Shown: positions 7,814-16,358 of the stretch, in pieces | How the letters are laid out: each line of letters starts with the position of its first letter | Position numbering within the stretch: the stretch's first letter is position 1 | Source of the DNA: CAYUYV01 sp050331455 | GTDB taxonomy: Bacteria; Pseudomonadota; Alphaproteobacteria; JAJFIK01 | NCBI GenBank assembly: GCA_050331455.1 | Contig: JBHJGV010000066.1 | Span: 1-48,463 of the forward strand | DNA length: 48,463 nucleotides | Direction of reading: 5' to 3' | Notes under the pieces: generated by a model | Told to the model about the DNA's origin: nothing | Seen by the model: the letters and a program-made list of their open reading frames with translations, nothing else | Database searches by the model: none | Program-made: the position numbers and the translations under genes

Positions 7814-9871
7814 CTATTTCACGGACACCGCGGGGAGGCGCACGACAAAGCGCGCGCCGGCCACGGTGCCGTCGGTGGTGTACCGGTTCTCAGCCCAGAT
7901 CTGCCCGCCATGGGCTTCGATGATCTGTCTGGAAATGCTCAGCCCCAGGCCCGAATTCTTGCCGAAATCGGCTTCGGCCGGCCGGCTCGTGTAGAACCGG
8001 TCGAAAATCTTGGTCAGGCTGTCCTCGGGAATCCCGGGCCCTTCGTCTTCGACCATGATGCGCACATGGGCCCGCCCGCTCTGGCGTTCGAGCTGGGCGA
8101 TCATGGTCACCATCCCGCCATCGGGCGAAAAGGAGATCGCGTTTTCCACCAGATTGTGGATCACCTGGCCGAGCCGGCTTTCCATGCCGTTCACCGTGAG
8201 CGCCGTTTCGCCCCGCGCGCCCGCCTTGACCACCGAAGCCACGCGAATCTCCCGGTCGATCCCGGCCACCGTGTACACCTCACGGATATTGCGCAGCAGG
8301 TTGGGCACCTGGACCGGCTCTGAGTCCTCCCGGGACAATTCCGCATCGAGGCGTGAGGCGTTCGAAATATCCGTAATCAAACGGTCCAGCCGGTCCACAT
8401 CATGCTTCATGACGTCGATCAGCCGGCGGCGCGCATCATCCGATGGCGCGATATCGAAGGTCTCCATGGCACTGCGCAGGGAGGTGAGAGGCGTCTTGAT
8501 CTCGTGGCTGACATCGGCGGCGAATTGTTCGATGGCGACCAGACGGGTGTTCAGCGCTTCCGTCATGGCACGGAGCGATTCGGCGAGATTGCCGATCTCG
8601 TCGGCCCGCCGACTGAAATCCGGCAGCCGCGCCCGGGCGGACTCGCCGGACCGGCCCTTGGCGAAGCGGATCTGGTCGGCGGCCTGGGCCAGTTTGCGGA
8701 TCGGCCGCACCACTGTGCTGCCATAGAGGAGGGCGATGAGCAGGTTCATGGCCAGCGCGATCAAAAACACTTGGAAGATCGCCCGGCGCTCCTGCCACAA
8801 CACGCCTTCGAACGCATCGCCCTGGGTCGACATCAACACCGCGCCGACATAGGCCCGCACATTCTTGACCGGCGAGGCGACGCTGACGATCAGATGGCCG
8901 TCCTCGTTGCGCCGCACGGATTGCAGATCGCCGGCGCGCGGCGCCTCGCTCAAGGCCGCCTCCAGTTCCGGCAGGGGGCGGGTGAGGTCGATATGGGGCG
9001 GCGAGAGGGCCGGCCCCGTGAGCCACTGGAAGATTTCGTCGATGATGGTGAAAAAACGCCGGTCGGCGGCCGGTTCCATCAGGCGGCGGCTCGTGACCTG
9101 TCCCTCGTCATCCAGCAGCCAGGAGTCATAGATCAAGGTTCCGTCGTAATCATAGACCCGGGCGCGGTATTCCGTGGGGGCGACGAGGCGGCGCAGGATC
9201 TCCACGGCTGCCACCCGGTCGATGGCGTCATAGGGCTGGCCCTCCTGGTGTCCCAGCCGGGGGACGAGGGCGGTCTGTTCCAGGGCGCCGGCAACGAATT
9301 TGCCGTGATTGTGGAGGGCGAGCAGGCGCTCGTCGACGGCGCTGTTGCGGAATTGGCTGGACAGGATCAGTCCCACCATGAAGATCACGAGACCGATGAA
9401 GTTCAGGCTCGCGATCCGGACGGTGAGGCTGGAGAAGAACAGGCGCGATCGCCGGGAGGGGCGGCGCCCGGTATCCAGGGGCGGCGCGGAGCGGTCCGAC
9501 GGTGTCTGCGGCGCAAGGATTTCGCCGCGCAGACCGATGACCGGACGCTGATCGGCTTCGGCGCCGGACAGGCGGCGCTCGTCACCCCGGGACATGCCCC
9601 ACCGCGCCCGGATCCGGCGGGATAAAGGGGGGCGGGACAGGGGGGCACCGGGCCCGTCCTCATCCAGTCCGTTTTCGCTTGCCCGGTCTTGGCTCCGGCC
9701 GTCGTCATTCAGCCCGTTTTCGGCCCGTGCGGCCTCGCCGCGACCATCGCCGTTCGGGTCCGCAGACGCGCGGCGAGACCGCCCCATTTCCGGCTCGGTC
9801 CCGTCCTGGTTTGGGGCGATCTCGTTTGGGGGCCCATTTGGGTCGATGGCCCTTGCGTTCCGATCGGTCAT
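7814..9871 (-). CDS. chvG: ChvG/ExoS-type sensor histidine kinase
   Basis: This is the membrane kinase of the ChvG-ChvI system, which senses envelope or acid stress in alphaproteobacteria. The 685 residues comprise a disordered acidic/basic cytoplasmic N-terminus of about 145 residues, TM1 near 151-172, a periplasmic sensor domain, TM2 near 361-382, HAMP, the phospho-acceptor His456 in FAADVSHEIKTPLTSL, and ATPase boxes NLVENAISFSPDG, DEGPGIPEDSL and NSGLGLSISRQI. It is about 90 residues longer than typical ChvG, entirely because of the N-terminal tail, which has repeated ENGL-(N/D)-(D/E)-DG segments. AAGGGG upstream of the ATG at 9871 supports this start; a Met at residue 93 is the alternative. 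Confidence 0.95.
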   Translation of the reverse strand: MTDRNARAIDPNGPPNEIAPNQDGTEPEMGRSRRASADPNGDGRGEAARAENGLNDDGRSQDRASENGLDEDGPGAPLSRPPLSRRIRARWGMSRGDERRLSGAEADQRPVIGLRGEILAPQTPSDRSAPPLDTGRRPSRRSRLFFSSLTVRIASLNFIGLVIFMVGLILSSQFRNSAVDERLLALHNHGKFVAGALEQTALVPRLGHQEGQPYDAIDRVAAVEILRRLVAPTEYRARVYDYDGTLIYDSWLLDDEGQVTSRRLMEPAADRRFFTIIDEIFQWLTGPALSPPHIDLTRPLPELEAALSEAPRAGDLQSVRRNEDGHLIVSVASPVKNVRAYVGAVLMSTQGDAFEGVLWQERRAIFQVFLIALAMNLLIALLYGSTVVRPIRKLAQAADQIRFAKGRSGESARARLPDFSRRADEIGNLAESLRAMTEALNTRLVAIEQFAADVSHEIKTPLTSLRSAMETFDIAPSDDARRRLIDVMKHDVDRLDRLITDISNASRLDAELSREDSEPVQVPNLLRNIREVYTVAGIDREIRVASVVKAGARGETALTVNGMESRLGQVIHNLVENAISFSPDGGMVTMIAQLERQSGRAHVRIMVEDEGPGIPEDSLTKIFDRFYTSRPAEADFGKNSGLGLSISRQIIEAHGGQIWAENRYTTDGTVAGARFVVRLPAVSVK

Positions 9872-9929
9872 CCAGACCCCTTCCGAAAAGCCCCGGCCGG
9901 GCCACAGCCCGTGCGGCCGCCCATCGGGG

Positions 9930-10640
9930 TCAGACCGTCACGCCGGATTCCTTGAAACGATAGCCCACGCCATAGAGCGTTTCGATGGCATCGAATTCCG
10001 GATCCACTTGGCGGAACTTCTTCCGCAGCCTTTTGATATGGCTGTCGATGGTGCGGTCGTCGACATAAACCTGATCGTCATAGGCGGCATCCATGAGATT
10101 GTCCCGACTTTTGACGTAACCGGGCCGCTGGGCCAGGGCCTGAAGGATCAGGAATTCGGTGACCGTCAGGGTCACGGGGCGGCCTTCCCAGGTGCTCGCA
10201 TGGCGGTTTGGATCCATGGTCAGCTTGCCGCGCACCATGACCTGGGCGGCTTCTTCCTTGCCGGGGGCCGGTCCGATCACGGCGGCGCGGCGCAGCACGG
10301 CCCGGATCCGTGCCAAAAGCAGGCGCTGACTGAAGGGTTTGCGGATGAAATCATCCGCGCCCATCTGAAGCCCCAGTTCTTCGTCCACCTCGGTGTCCTT
10401 CGAGGTCAGGAAGATCACCGGCACATCGGTCTTCTGGCGCAGGCGGCGCAGGACCTCCATGCCGTCCATGCGGGGCATTTTGATATCGAGAACGGCGAGA
10501 TCCGGCGGCGTGGCCGCGAGGGCCGCCAGCGCGGACGCGCCATCGGTAAAGGTTTTGACATTGTAGCCTTCCGCCTCCAGCGCGATGCTGATGGAGGTCA
10601 GAATATTACGGTCGTCATCGACGAGAGCGACTGTGGGCAT
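9930..10640 (-). CDS. chvI: ChvI-type response regulator
   Basis: This 236-residue OmpR-class transcription factor is the partner of the adjacent ChvG. The receiver domain has acidic residues VDDD at 8-10, phospho-acceptor Asp52 in VLDIKMP, Thr79 and Lys101 in IRKPF. The C-terminal winged helix carries LTVTEFLILQALAQRPG and the recognition segment VYVDDRTIDSHIKRLRKKF. The ATG at 10640 matches the family N-terminus; the frame is open upstream but through non-conserved repeat sequence. It is transcribed first, followed by chvG after about 60 bases. pckA is divergent, as in many relatives. Confidence 0.97.
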   Translation of the reverse strand: MPTVALVDDDRNILTSISIALEAEGYNVKTFTDGASALAALAATPPDLAVLDIKMPRMDGMEVLRRLRQKTDVPVIFLTSKDTEVDEELGLQMGADDFIRKPFSQRLLLARIRAVLRRAAVIGPAPGKEEAAQVMVRGKLTMDPNRHASTWEGRPVTLTVTEFLILQALAQRPGYVKSRDNLMDAAYDDQVYVDDRTIDSHIKRLRKKFRQVDPEFDAIETLYGVGYRFKESGVTV

Positions 10641-11470
10641 TGAGTCCACCCCAGACTGACGGGCTTTTGAGCGAGGCGGCCACCGAATCGCCCGGGTCAA
10701 AGCCCGTGTGGTCACGAAACAAACGGTTATGAGGCGAAGTGGCCACCGGTTCGCCTGAAACCTCACACACCGCCGACGGCGGATGGACCGGCACAGGGAC
10801 CTATTCGCCCCCGAATGACAATGGCCCTGATTCACGGAGCCCTGAGTCAGGGGGGGCCCTGAGTCAGGGGTGGGCCTGAGACACGGAGGCCCTGAGTCAC
10901 GGAGGCCCTGAGTCACCGGTTGGCTTGGCGACAGCCGTTACGCTGCAGTGCCATCGGAAAACCACCGATCCGACGTCTTTCTATAATCTGTCCTTAGCAT
11001 AAGACGGGGCGGGAAAAAGGCCAAGCCGGGGCCGATGATGGCGCCATCGCGTCATGCTGAGCCCTTGCGCGTCCCGGCATGCCGTCCGCGTTCCGTGGTG
11101 CGATGCAAAAGGACCAAGCCCAACACTTGGCGGGCGCCCAACACGCGGGGGGCATTGCACGGAAAAGCGCTGCGGCCGTTGTCTTGCATCTTTCCGAACA
11201 CAGACGCGGGCCAATACAGTTGTGGCCGGCTGGATCTCTCCGGTTCGGCCCTATCCGCTTGAGGCCTCGTCCATTGGATGGGGTATGCGCAATCGGGGCG
11301 GGCACAAGGGGGGCAGCCGCAGGCGGCGCGAGCCGGTTCATCCTCGCTCATCAAGGCTTTTTGCCGGCTCGGCCCTTTTATTGCAGGATAGCCGTGAGGT
11401 TGCGGTCATGGCCCATACCGGGCGATGATCCATGAAATATTGGCGGTTTCTAAGTGGGGTTGTGCGCACA
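10641..11470. other. Long intergenic region between divergent chvI and pckA
   Basis: About 830 bases without a convincing gene. It contains the 16-17-base tandem array at 10823-10918. The remainder, with an AT-richer patch near 10970-11000, should hold the chvI and pckA promoters; I could not define them. Short open frames here lack ribosome sites and recognisable products. Confidence 0.6.
10823..10918. repeat. Tandem 16-17-bp repeat, six units
   Basis: Six head-to-tail copies of a unit close to GGCCCTGAGTCACGGA lie 180-280 bases upstream of chvI. The core CCTGAGTC recurs in five copies (one with GAGACA, one with GATTCA). Several copies contain the palindrome CCCTGAGTCAGGG. Units differ by one or two bases and by one base in length. 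Confidence 0.85.
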
Positions 11471-13081
11471 ATGACGGGGAATGAGACGGGTTTGTTCAAC
11501 ACCAAGTTCGGTCTTGATCGGCACGGGTTTCGGAATCTGGGAGCGGTTCGCTGGAACGATTCGTCGCCCCGACTGTATGAGCTGGCCGTCGCCCGCGACG
11601 AGGGGCGTGTCTCCGCCCATGGCGCGCTCGTGGTCAACACCGTGCCCCACACAGGCCGGTCAGCGCAGGACAAGTTCGTGGTGGCCTATCCGTCCACGGA
11701 GCACACTGTCTGGTGGGACAACAACAAGCGGATGGACGTCGCCAGCTTCGACCGGCTGTGGGATGCGGCGACCGCTTACGCCCAGGACCGTGACCTGTTC
11801 GTCCAGGACCTTTACGCCGGCGCCGACCCTGCCAATCGCCTGCGCACACGGATCGTAACGGAAACCGCCTGGCACTCGCTGTTCATCCGGCATTTGCTGA
11901 TCGAACCGGGCCGGGAAGAGCTGCCGGGCTATGAACCCGATTATCTGATCGTCGATTTGCCAGGCTTCCAGGCCTGCCCGGACAGCCATGGCTGCCGCAG
12001 CGACGTGGTGATTGCCTGCGATTTCGAACGACGCATCGTGCTGATCGCCGGAACCTCCTATGCCGGTGAAATCAAGAAATCCGTCTTCACCATTTTGAAT
12101 TACGTCCTGCCGGCCAAGGGCGTCATGCCCATGCACTGCTCGGCCAACGAAGCCCGCGACGGCTCCGGAACGGCTGTGTTTTTCGGCCTGTCGGGCACGG
12201 GTAAGACGACCCTGTCCGCCGATCCCCACCGCATCCTGATCGGCGATGACGAACATGGCTGGTCGGAAAACGGCGTGTTCAATTTCGAAGGCGGCTGCTA
12301 CGCCAAAATGATCCGCCTGTCCGAGGCGGCGGAACCGGAAATCTACGCGACGACGCGGAAATTCGGGACCATCCTGGAAAACGTGGTCATGGACGACGAA
12401 ACCGGAGAATTGGATCTCGAAGACGCCAGCCTTGCGGAGAATTCCCGGGGCGCCTATCCGCTTGATTACATTCAGAACGCGTCGGACAACGGGCTGGGCC
12501 GCCACCCGACCCACATCATCATGCTGACCTGCGACGCCTTCGGCATCATGCCGCCGCTGGCGCGAATGACCCCGGAGCAGGCCATGTACCATTTCCTCTC
12601 CGGCTACACGGCCAAGGTGGCCGGCACGGAAAAGGGCGTGACCGAGCCCCAGACCACCTTCTCCACTTGTTTCGGCGCACCGTTCATGCCGCGTCATCCG
12701 AGTGAATACGGCAATCTGCTGCGGGACCTGATTGCCCGGCACGGGGTTCAGTGCTGGCTGGTGAATACGGGCTGGGCCGGCGGGCCCTATGGCGAAGGCG
12801 AGCGCATGCCCATCAAGGCGACCCGGGCGCTCCTCAACGCAGCCCTGTCGGGCGACCTGAATCAGGTCTCCATGCGCCCTGATCCGATTTTCGGCTTCGA
12901 GGTCCCGTTACGGGTCGATGGGGTCGACACGGACATCCTCAGCCCGCGGGAGACCTGGCGGGACGTGGCCGCCTATGACGGGCTGGCGCGGGACTTGGCG
13001 ATGCGCTTCGTCGAGAACTTCAAGCCCTTCGCCCCGTTCGTGGATGAACGCGTGCTTGCCGCCGGCCCCAAGACGGACTGA
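11471..13081 (+). CDS. pckA: Phosphoenolpyruvate carboxykinase (ATP)
   Basis: The enzyme converts oxaloacetate plus ATP to phosphoenolpyruvate, the entry to gluconeogenesis. The chosen ATG gives 536 residues, the size known for rhizobial PckA; an upstream ATG at 11432 adds 13 unrelated residues. Motifs: RIVTETAWHSLFIRHLL, the kinase-1 P-loop FFGLSGTGKTTLSADP near 237-252, the metal site LIGDDEHGW, and FNFEGGCYAKMI. Divergent to chvI; in rhizobia ChvI/ChvG genes flank pckA in the same way. A large hairpin follows the stop codon. Confidence 0.97.
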   Translation: MTGNETGLFNTKFGLDRHGFRNLGAVRWNDSSPRLYELAVARDEGRVSAHGALVVNTVPHTGRSAQDKFVVAYPSTEHTVWWDNNKRMDVASFDRLWDAATAYAQDRDLFVQDLYAGADPANRLRTRIVTETAWHSLFIRHLLIEPGREELPGYEPDYLIVDLPGFQACPDSHGCRSDVVIACDFERRIVLIAGTSYAGEIKKSVFTILNYVLPAKGVMPMHCSANEARDGSGTAVFFGLSGTGKTTLSADPHRILIGDDEHGWSENGVFNFEGGCYAKMIRLSEAAEPEIYATTRKFGTILENVVMDDETGELDLEDASLAENSRGAYPLDYIQNASDNGLGRHPTHIIMLTCDAFGIMPPLARMTPEQAMYHFLSGYTAKVAGTEKGVTEPQTTFSTCFGAPFMPRHPSEYGNLLRDLIARHGVQCWLVNTGWAGGPYGEGERMPIKATRALLNAALSGDLNQVSMRPDPIFGFEVPLRVDGVDTDILSPRETWRDVAAYDGLARDLAMRFVENFKPFAPFVDERVLAAGPKTD

Positions 13082-13086
13082 CCGAA

Positions 13087-13121
13087 CCCATCCAGCGGCG
13101 GGCGGCCCGCCGCGGGATGGG
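13087..13121 (+). terminator. Strong hairpin after pckA
   Basis: Arms of 17 bases (CCCATCCAGCGGCGGGC with its complement, one mismatch) around a single base begin five bases after the pckA stop. There is no T-run behind it, so it may block 3' exonuclease or pause polymerase instead of being a classical intrinsic terminator. Confidence 0.55.
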
Positions 13122-13247
13122 GGGGCCGGCCCGCCAACCCTCCATTAAGCCTTTAGGGCCTAGCCTGAACGTGGTTCGGGCGATGGTCACGAGGTCCGTG
13201 GCGCAGTCCCCCGACCATGCAGCCTCATCAGGTGGGGTCGGGGGTCC

Positions 13248-14969
13248 ATGCCACACGGCAAGGTTCATTACGAAATTTTTGTCCGGAAGCCGTTGGTCGG
13301 CAGTGGCTGGAAGCTGGTCGATGCCCTGCATCAGCGGGACGCCGCCATCGAGGTTGCGGGCGTTCTCTTTGCCGAGGGTGGCCTCAAGGGGGTCCGGGTC
13401 GTCAAGGAAACCCTCGATCCGGACACGGGCGAATATATGAGCCTGGTCGTCCACGAGGTGGGCGACGGCGGCGCGGTCACGGGCGCATCGGCGTCCTCCG
13501 ACGAAGCGGTCCTGCCCTGTTTCTGTCCCCAGGATCTTTATAGCAGCCATGCACGGGCCACGATCGCCCGCCTCCTGAGCGATTATCTGGGTCGCCAGTG
13601 CATGACCGTGACCGAGTTGCTGCACCGGGCCGACGCCCTTGAGACACTCGCCGCCACCGGCACCATCGTCCAACACGCCATCCAGAAAATCGCCGTGGCC
13701 CATGCCGGCGCGACCGGGCAGAGCATCCACGATACGGTCAGAAAGCTGAACGATCTGGTCTCCCGCGCCACGGAGCGGGTTTACAAGGATGCCCGGTCCG
13801 GCACCCTGCCCGAGATCGGGGAGGACGGACTCGCCGGCGCCTATGACAGCGTCGCCTATTCGGACGAGCCTGACTATCTGCTGTGCTCGTCCGTTGCTGC
13901 GCATCTGGCGGCGCTGAAGTCCTGGGGCGAGAAGCTGCGCGCGGTGCTGGCCCTCATGCCGACGCTGCCCGATGAAGGCCTTGGGCGGGAGATCTGTCTG
14001 CGCATCATCGATCGGTTCGTGTGCGACATGGTGGCAGGGCGCGCAGCGCTCCAGGATCTGATGGGCATGCATGGCAGCCTCGGGGCCCTGCTATGCAGTA
14101 TGACAGACCTGTTTCTCGGTGCGGTGGATCAGGAGGATCCTGAGATTACCACGGGCGTGAAGGCCCTCTCCGTGGAGTTTGCCAAGGGCAAGCTGCCCGG
14201 TGCGCGCGGGGCGATCGGCCAGCGGATCCTGACGGAATTGCGGGGCCCTCGGCGTCTGGAGCCCGATTGTCTGGAAACGGAAGTGGAGACGGTGCGCGGC
14301 CTTGCCGGCCGGATGGTGGTCGGGCAGGGCAAATTCCTGACCATCGACGACATCACCGAGGCTTTTGCGACCCGGTCGCGGCGCCTGCTCGCCTCCGACA
14401 TCATCGAACCTTATTTGGAAGCCTTGCCCGATCAACCCACCCGGATCCGCAAACTCTTGGCGCTCGAACCCAATCTCGTGGGCCAGGACAACAAGCGCAG
14501 CCTTGCCTCGATCCTCCTGCCCCAGATCACCGCCCACGGAACCGAGCGTCACTACCTGACCGCCAAGATCAATCCCGTGGTCAAGCTGCGGGAAATCGCC
14601 GCGTTTCAGGCCCAGGTCCTGTCCTCGGATTTTCCGGACACAAACCGGCGGCAATTGGCCGAAGCCCTTGACATTCTGGCCTGCGACGTGGAGGCGAGGG
14701 TCCAGGTGATCGAAGGGATCTGCAAGCGTGACGTGGCGGCCGAGGAAAAGGTGCTGGCCCTTCTGCGCCTCGTGACGGGTACGGTCTTTACACAAGGCGA
14801 AATGCTGCGCCGGGCGAAGCTGTCCGCCGTCCGCCTGATCCGGGAGCCCCAATTCATGAAGCGCCTGGCGCAAAGCGCCATGATGGAAGACAAGGTGAAG
14901 GTCCGCCTGAAGGAAATGCGCGATCTGATCGACCTTGCCGAACTGCACAAGCTGTCCGAGGCGGCCTGA
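13248..14969 (+). CDS. Conserved-looking protein of unknown function, 573 residues
   Basis: I do not recognise this protein. There is no signal peptide or membrane segment, so it is probably cytoplasmic. Residues 1-75 look like a small alpha/beta module (VHYEIFVRKPLVGSGWKLVD, GLKGVRVVKETLDPDTGEYM). A Cys pair in LPCFCPQDLY at about 90 follows, and the rest is predicted to be almost wholly helical with Leu-rich amphipathic helices and ends with a charged helical segment (MMEDKVKVRLKEMRDLIDLAELHKL). The ATG at 13248 follows a G-rich site. It is downstream of pckA on the same strand with a hairpin between. A scaffold or regulatory role is possible but unsupported. Confidence 0.8.
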   Translation: MPHGKVHYEIFVRKPLVGSGWKLVDALHQRDAAIEVAGVLFAEGGLKGVRVVKETLDPDTGEYMSLVVHEVGDGGAVTGASASSDEAVLPCFCPQDLYSSHARATIARLLSDYLGRQCMTVTELLHRADALETLAATGTIVQHAIQKIAVAHAGATGQSIHDTVRKLNDLVSRATERVYKDARSGTLPEIGEDGLAGAYDSVAYSDEPDYLLCSSVAAHLAALKSWGEKLRAVLALMPTLPDEGLGREICLRIIDRFVCDMVAGRAALQDLMGMHGSLGALLCSMTDLFLGAVDQEDPEITTGVKALSVEFAKGKLPGARGAIGQRILTELRGPRRLEPDCLETEVETVRGLAGRMVVGQGKFLTIDDITEAFATRSRRLLASDIIEPYLEALPDQPTRIRKLLALEPNLVGQDNKRSLASILLPQITAHGTERHYLTAKINPVVKLREIAAFQAQVLSSDFPDTNRRQLAEALDILACDVEARVQVIEGICKRDVAAEEKVLALLRLVTGTVFTQGEMLRRAKLSAVRLIREPQFMKRLAQSAMMEDKVKVRLKEMRDLIDLAELHKLSEAA

Positions 14970-15013
14970 TCCGTCAGCTGCGGGCTCTGTCCTCCCGAAC
15001 GAGCCCCGGACAA

Positions 15014-15946
15014 TCAGCTTTCCACGATCAAATTCTTGAACTTTCGGGCCACCACATCGCGCATCACTGTGGCGATCTCCTTGTAAGCATCGGCCCGCCC
15101 CGCGCTTTTGCGCCAGACAATCCCGATGGACCGGGTGATCTGGCGCCCTTGAATGGGGCGCACCACGACTTCGCTGCGCGAGCCGATTTCCGACCAGACA
15201 TAAAGGGCGGGCATGAAGGTCGCACCCATTCCCATGCCGACCATCTGGCGCAGGGCATCGAGGCTCGTGCCCTCATAGCCGCGCAGCATGACCGCACCGA
15301 ATTCCTGGCACAGAGCATTCACCTGGTCGTGAAGATGGTAATGGGGCTCCAGGGACAGGATCTCCAGGCCGCGCAGATCCCGCGGCGCAATCGTTTCGCG
15401 CCGGGCGAGGGGATGGTCGGCGGTAAGAACCACATAAAGGGGCTCACGGAACAACCGCTGGGCCACAAGCTCGGATCCGATGATCGGCAACTGGGCCAGG
15501 ATGACGTCATGGACGCCGCGGGTCAGCTCGCTTTCGAGATTGCGCGGCGCGCCCTCGCGGATATGCAAGCTCAGTTCCGGGTGCTGGCGGTGCAGCCGGG
15601 CGACCACATGGGGCAGCAAATAGGGCCCGAGGGTGGGCTTTGCACCCAGGCGGATGGTTCCCACAAGGCCGCTTTGCGCCGTGGAGGCGAAATCGATAAT
15701 GCCCTGCACGTCCTCCAGGATGTGGCGGGCCCGCTCCACGATGTCCCGCCCGATCGGCGTCATGGCCACACCGGAGCGGCTGCGCTCCACCAGAAGGACA
15801 CCGAGAGCCTGCTCCAGGCTTTGGATCTGGGTACTGAGAGACGGCTGGCTGATCTCGCAGCGTTCCGCGGCACGCCGGAAATGTCCCGTCTCCGCGAGCG
15901 CGACAAGATAGGTCAGTTGCCGCAACGTTATGGTGGGCCGGGCCAT
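15014..15946 (-). CDS. OxyR-like LysR-family regulator lacking the peroxidatic cysteine
   Basis: This 310-residue LysR-type regulator has an N-terminal winged helix (TLRQLTYLVALAETGHFRRA, CEISQPSLSTQIQSLEQALG) and a periplasmic-binding-like effector domain closely resembling OxyR (GTIRLGAKPTLGPYLLPHV, EGTSLDALRQMVGMGMG). In OxyR the segment LEDGHCLRDQ carries the peroxide-reactive Cys199. Here it reads LEPHYHLHDQ, so His204 replaces that Cys, while Cys213 (Cys208 in E. coli, same spacing of nine) is kept. It therefore cannot form the classical disulfide; it may sense another ligand or act constitutively. It is divergent from the isocitrate dehydrogenase gene, with an ATAG-N7-CTAT palindrome between them. 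Confidence 0.9.
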   Translation of the reverse strand: MARPTITLRQLTYLVALAETGHFRRAAERCEISQPSLSTQIQSLEQALGVLLVERSRSGVAMTPIGRDIVERARHILEDVQGIIDFASTAQSGLVGTIRLGAKPTLGPYLLPHVVARLHRQHPELSLHIREGAPRNLESELTRGVHDVILAQLPIIGSELVAQRLFREPLYVVLTADHPLARRETIAPRDLRGLEILSLEPHYHLHDQVNALCQEFGAVMLRGYEGTSLDALRQMVGMGMGATFMPALYVWSEIGSRSEVVVRPIQGRQITRSIGIVWRKSAGRADAYKEIATVMRDVVARKFKNLIVES

Positions 15947-16358
15947 TCGAATCTTGTTCCTGGCGAACCGAGGCTCAAGGGGCGGCCTCAGGTTCTTCGG
16001 AGCGCGAGGGTCAGATGGATCGATGAACCGATCCCGAACGACCCCCTCACTCGGTTGCTATCCTTGTGCGTGATTTGAGGGCGCCTGTCCACTTTGTCCG
16101 GAGGGGGCCGGCATTCAGGCGGACTATTGTGCGTGTGCGAAATGCCGGGGCACCGGGCCGCCCGCCTTCCCGGTTTTCCCAGTGCGCAGCCCGGACTTTG
16201 CCATAGGAGGAGCCTTCGCTCTCACGGCCTCTATAGGGAAATCCTATCGAAATTTTACCTCGGGTCGCCTTCTTAAGACGCAGCTGCGCTGTCAAATAAA
16301 GGGCAGTCGGGAAATGAAGCAGCGCAAAGAAGCTGCCCGCAGACGTCGGAGGCGTCGT
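15947..16358. other. Divergent promoter region between oxyR-like gene and isocitrate dehydrogenase
   Basis: About 410 bases without a convincing gene. It holds the palindrome at 16233-16247. An open frame in phase with the isocitrate dehydrogenase extends upstream to 16182 and includes an Arg-rich stretch, but the best ribosome site is at 16344-16352, so I treat the region as untranslated. Confidence 0.6.
16233..16247. promoter_or_regulatory. OxyR-type half-operator ATAG-N7-CTAT
   Basis: The sequence ATAGGGAAATCCTAT matches one half of the OxyR consensus (ATAG, seven bases, CTAT), and its spacer extends the palindrome. It is 112 bases before the isocitrate dehydrogenase start and 287 bases before the oxyR-like start. 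I saw no second half at the expected phase; an ATAG at 16203 is out of phase. Confidence 0.55.

Noticed and set aside
10823..10918. CRISPR array
   Set aside because: The 16-17-base units are contiguous with no spacers, and no cas gene is present.
16182..16358. Upstream-extended isocitrate dehydrogenase with an Arg-rich N-terminus
   Set aside because: The GGAGG site at ideal spacing before 16359 and the lack of family similarity upstream favour the shorter form.
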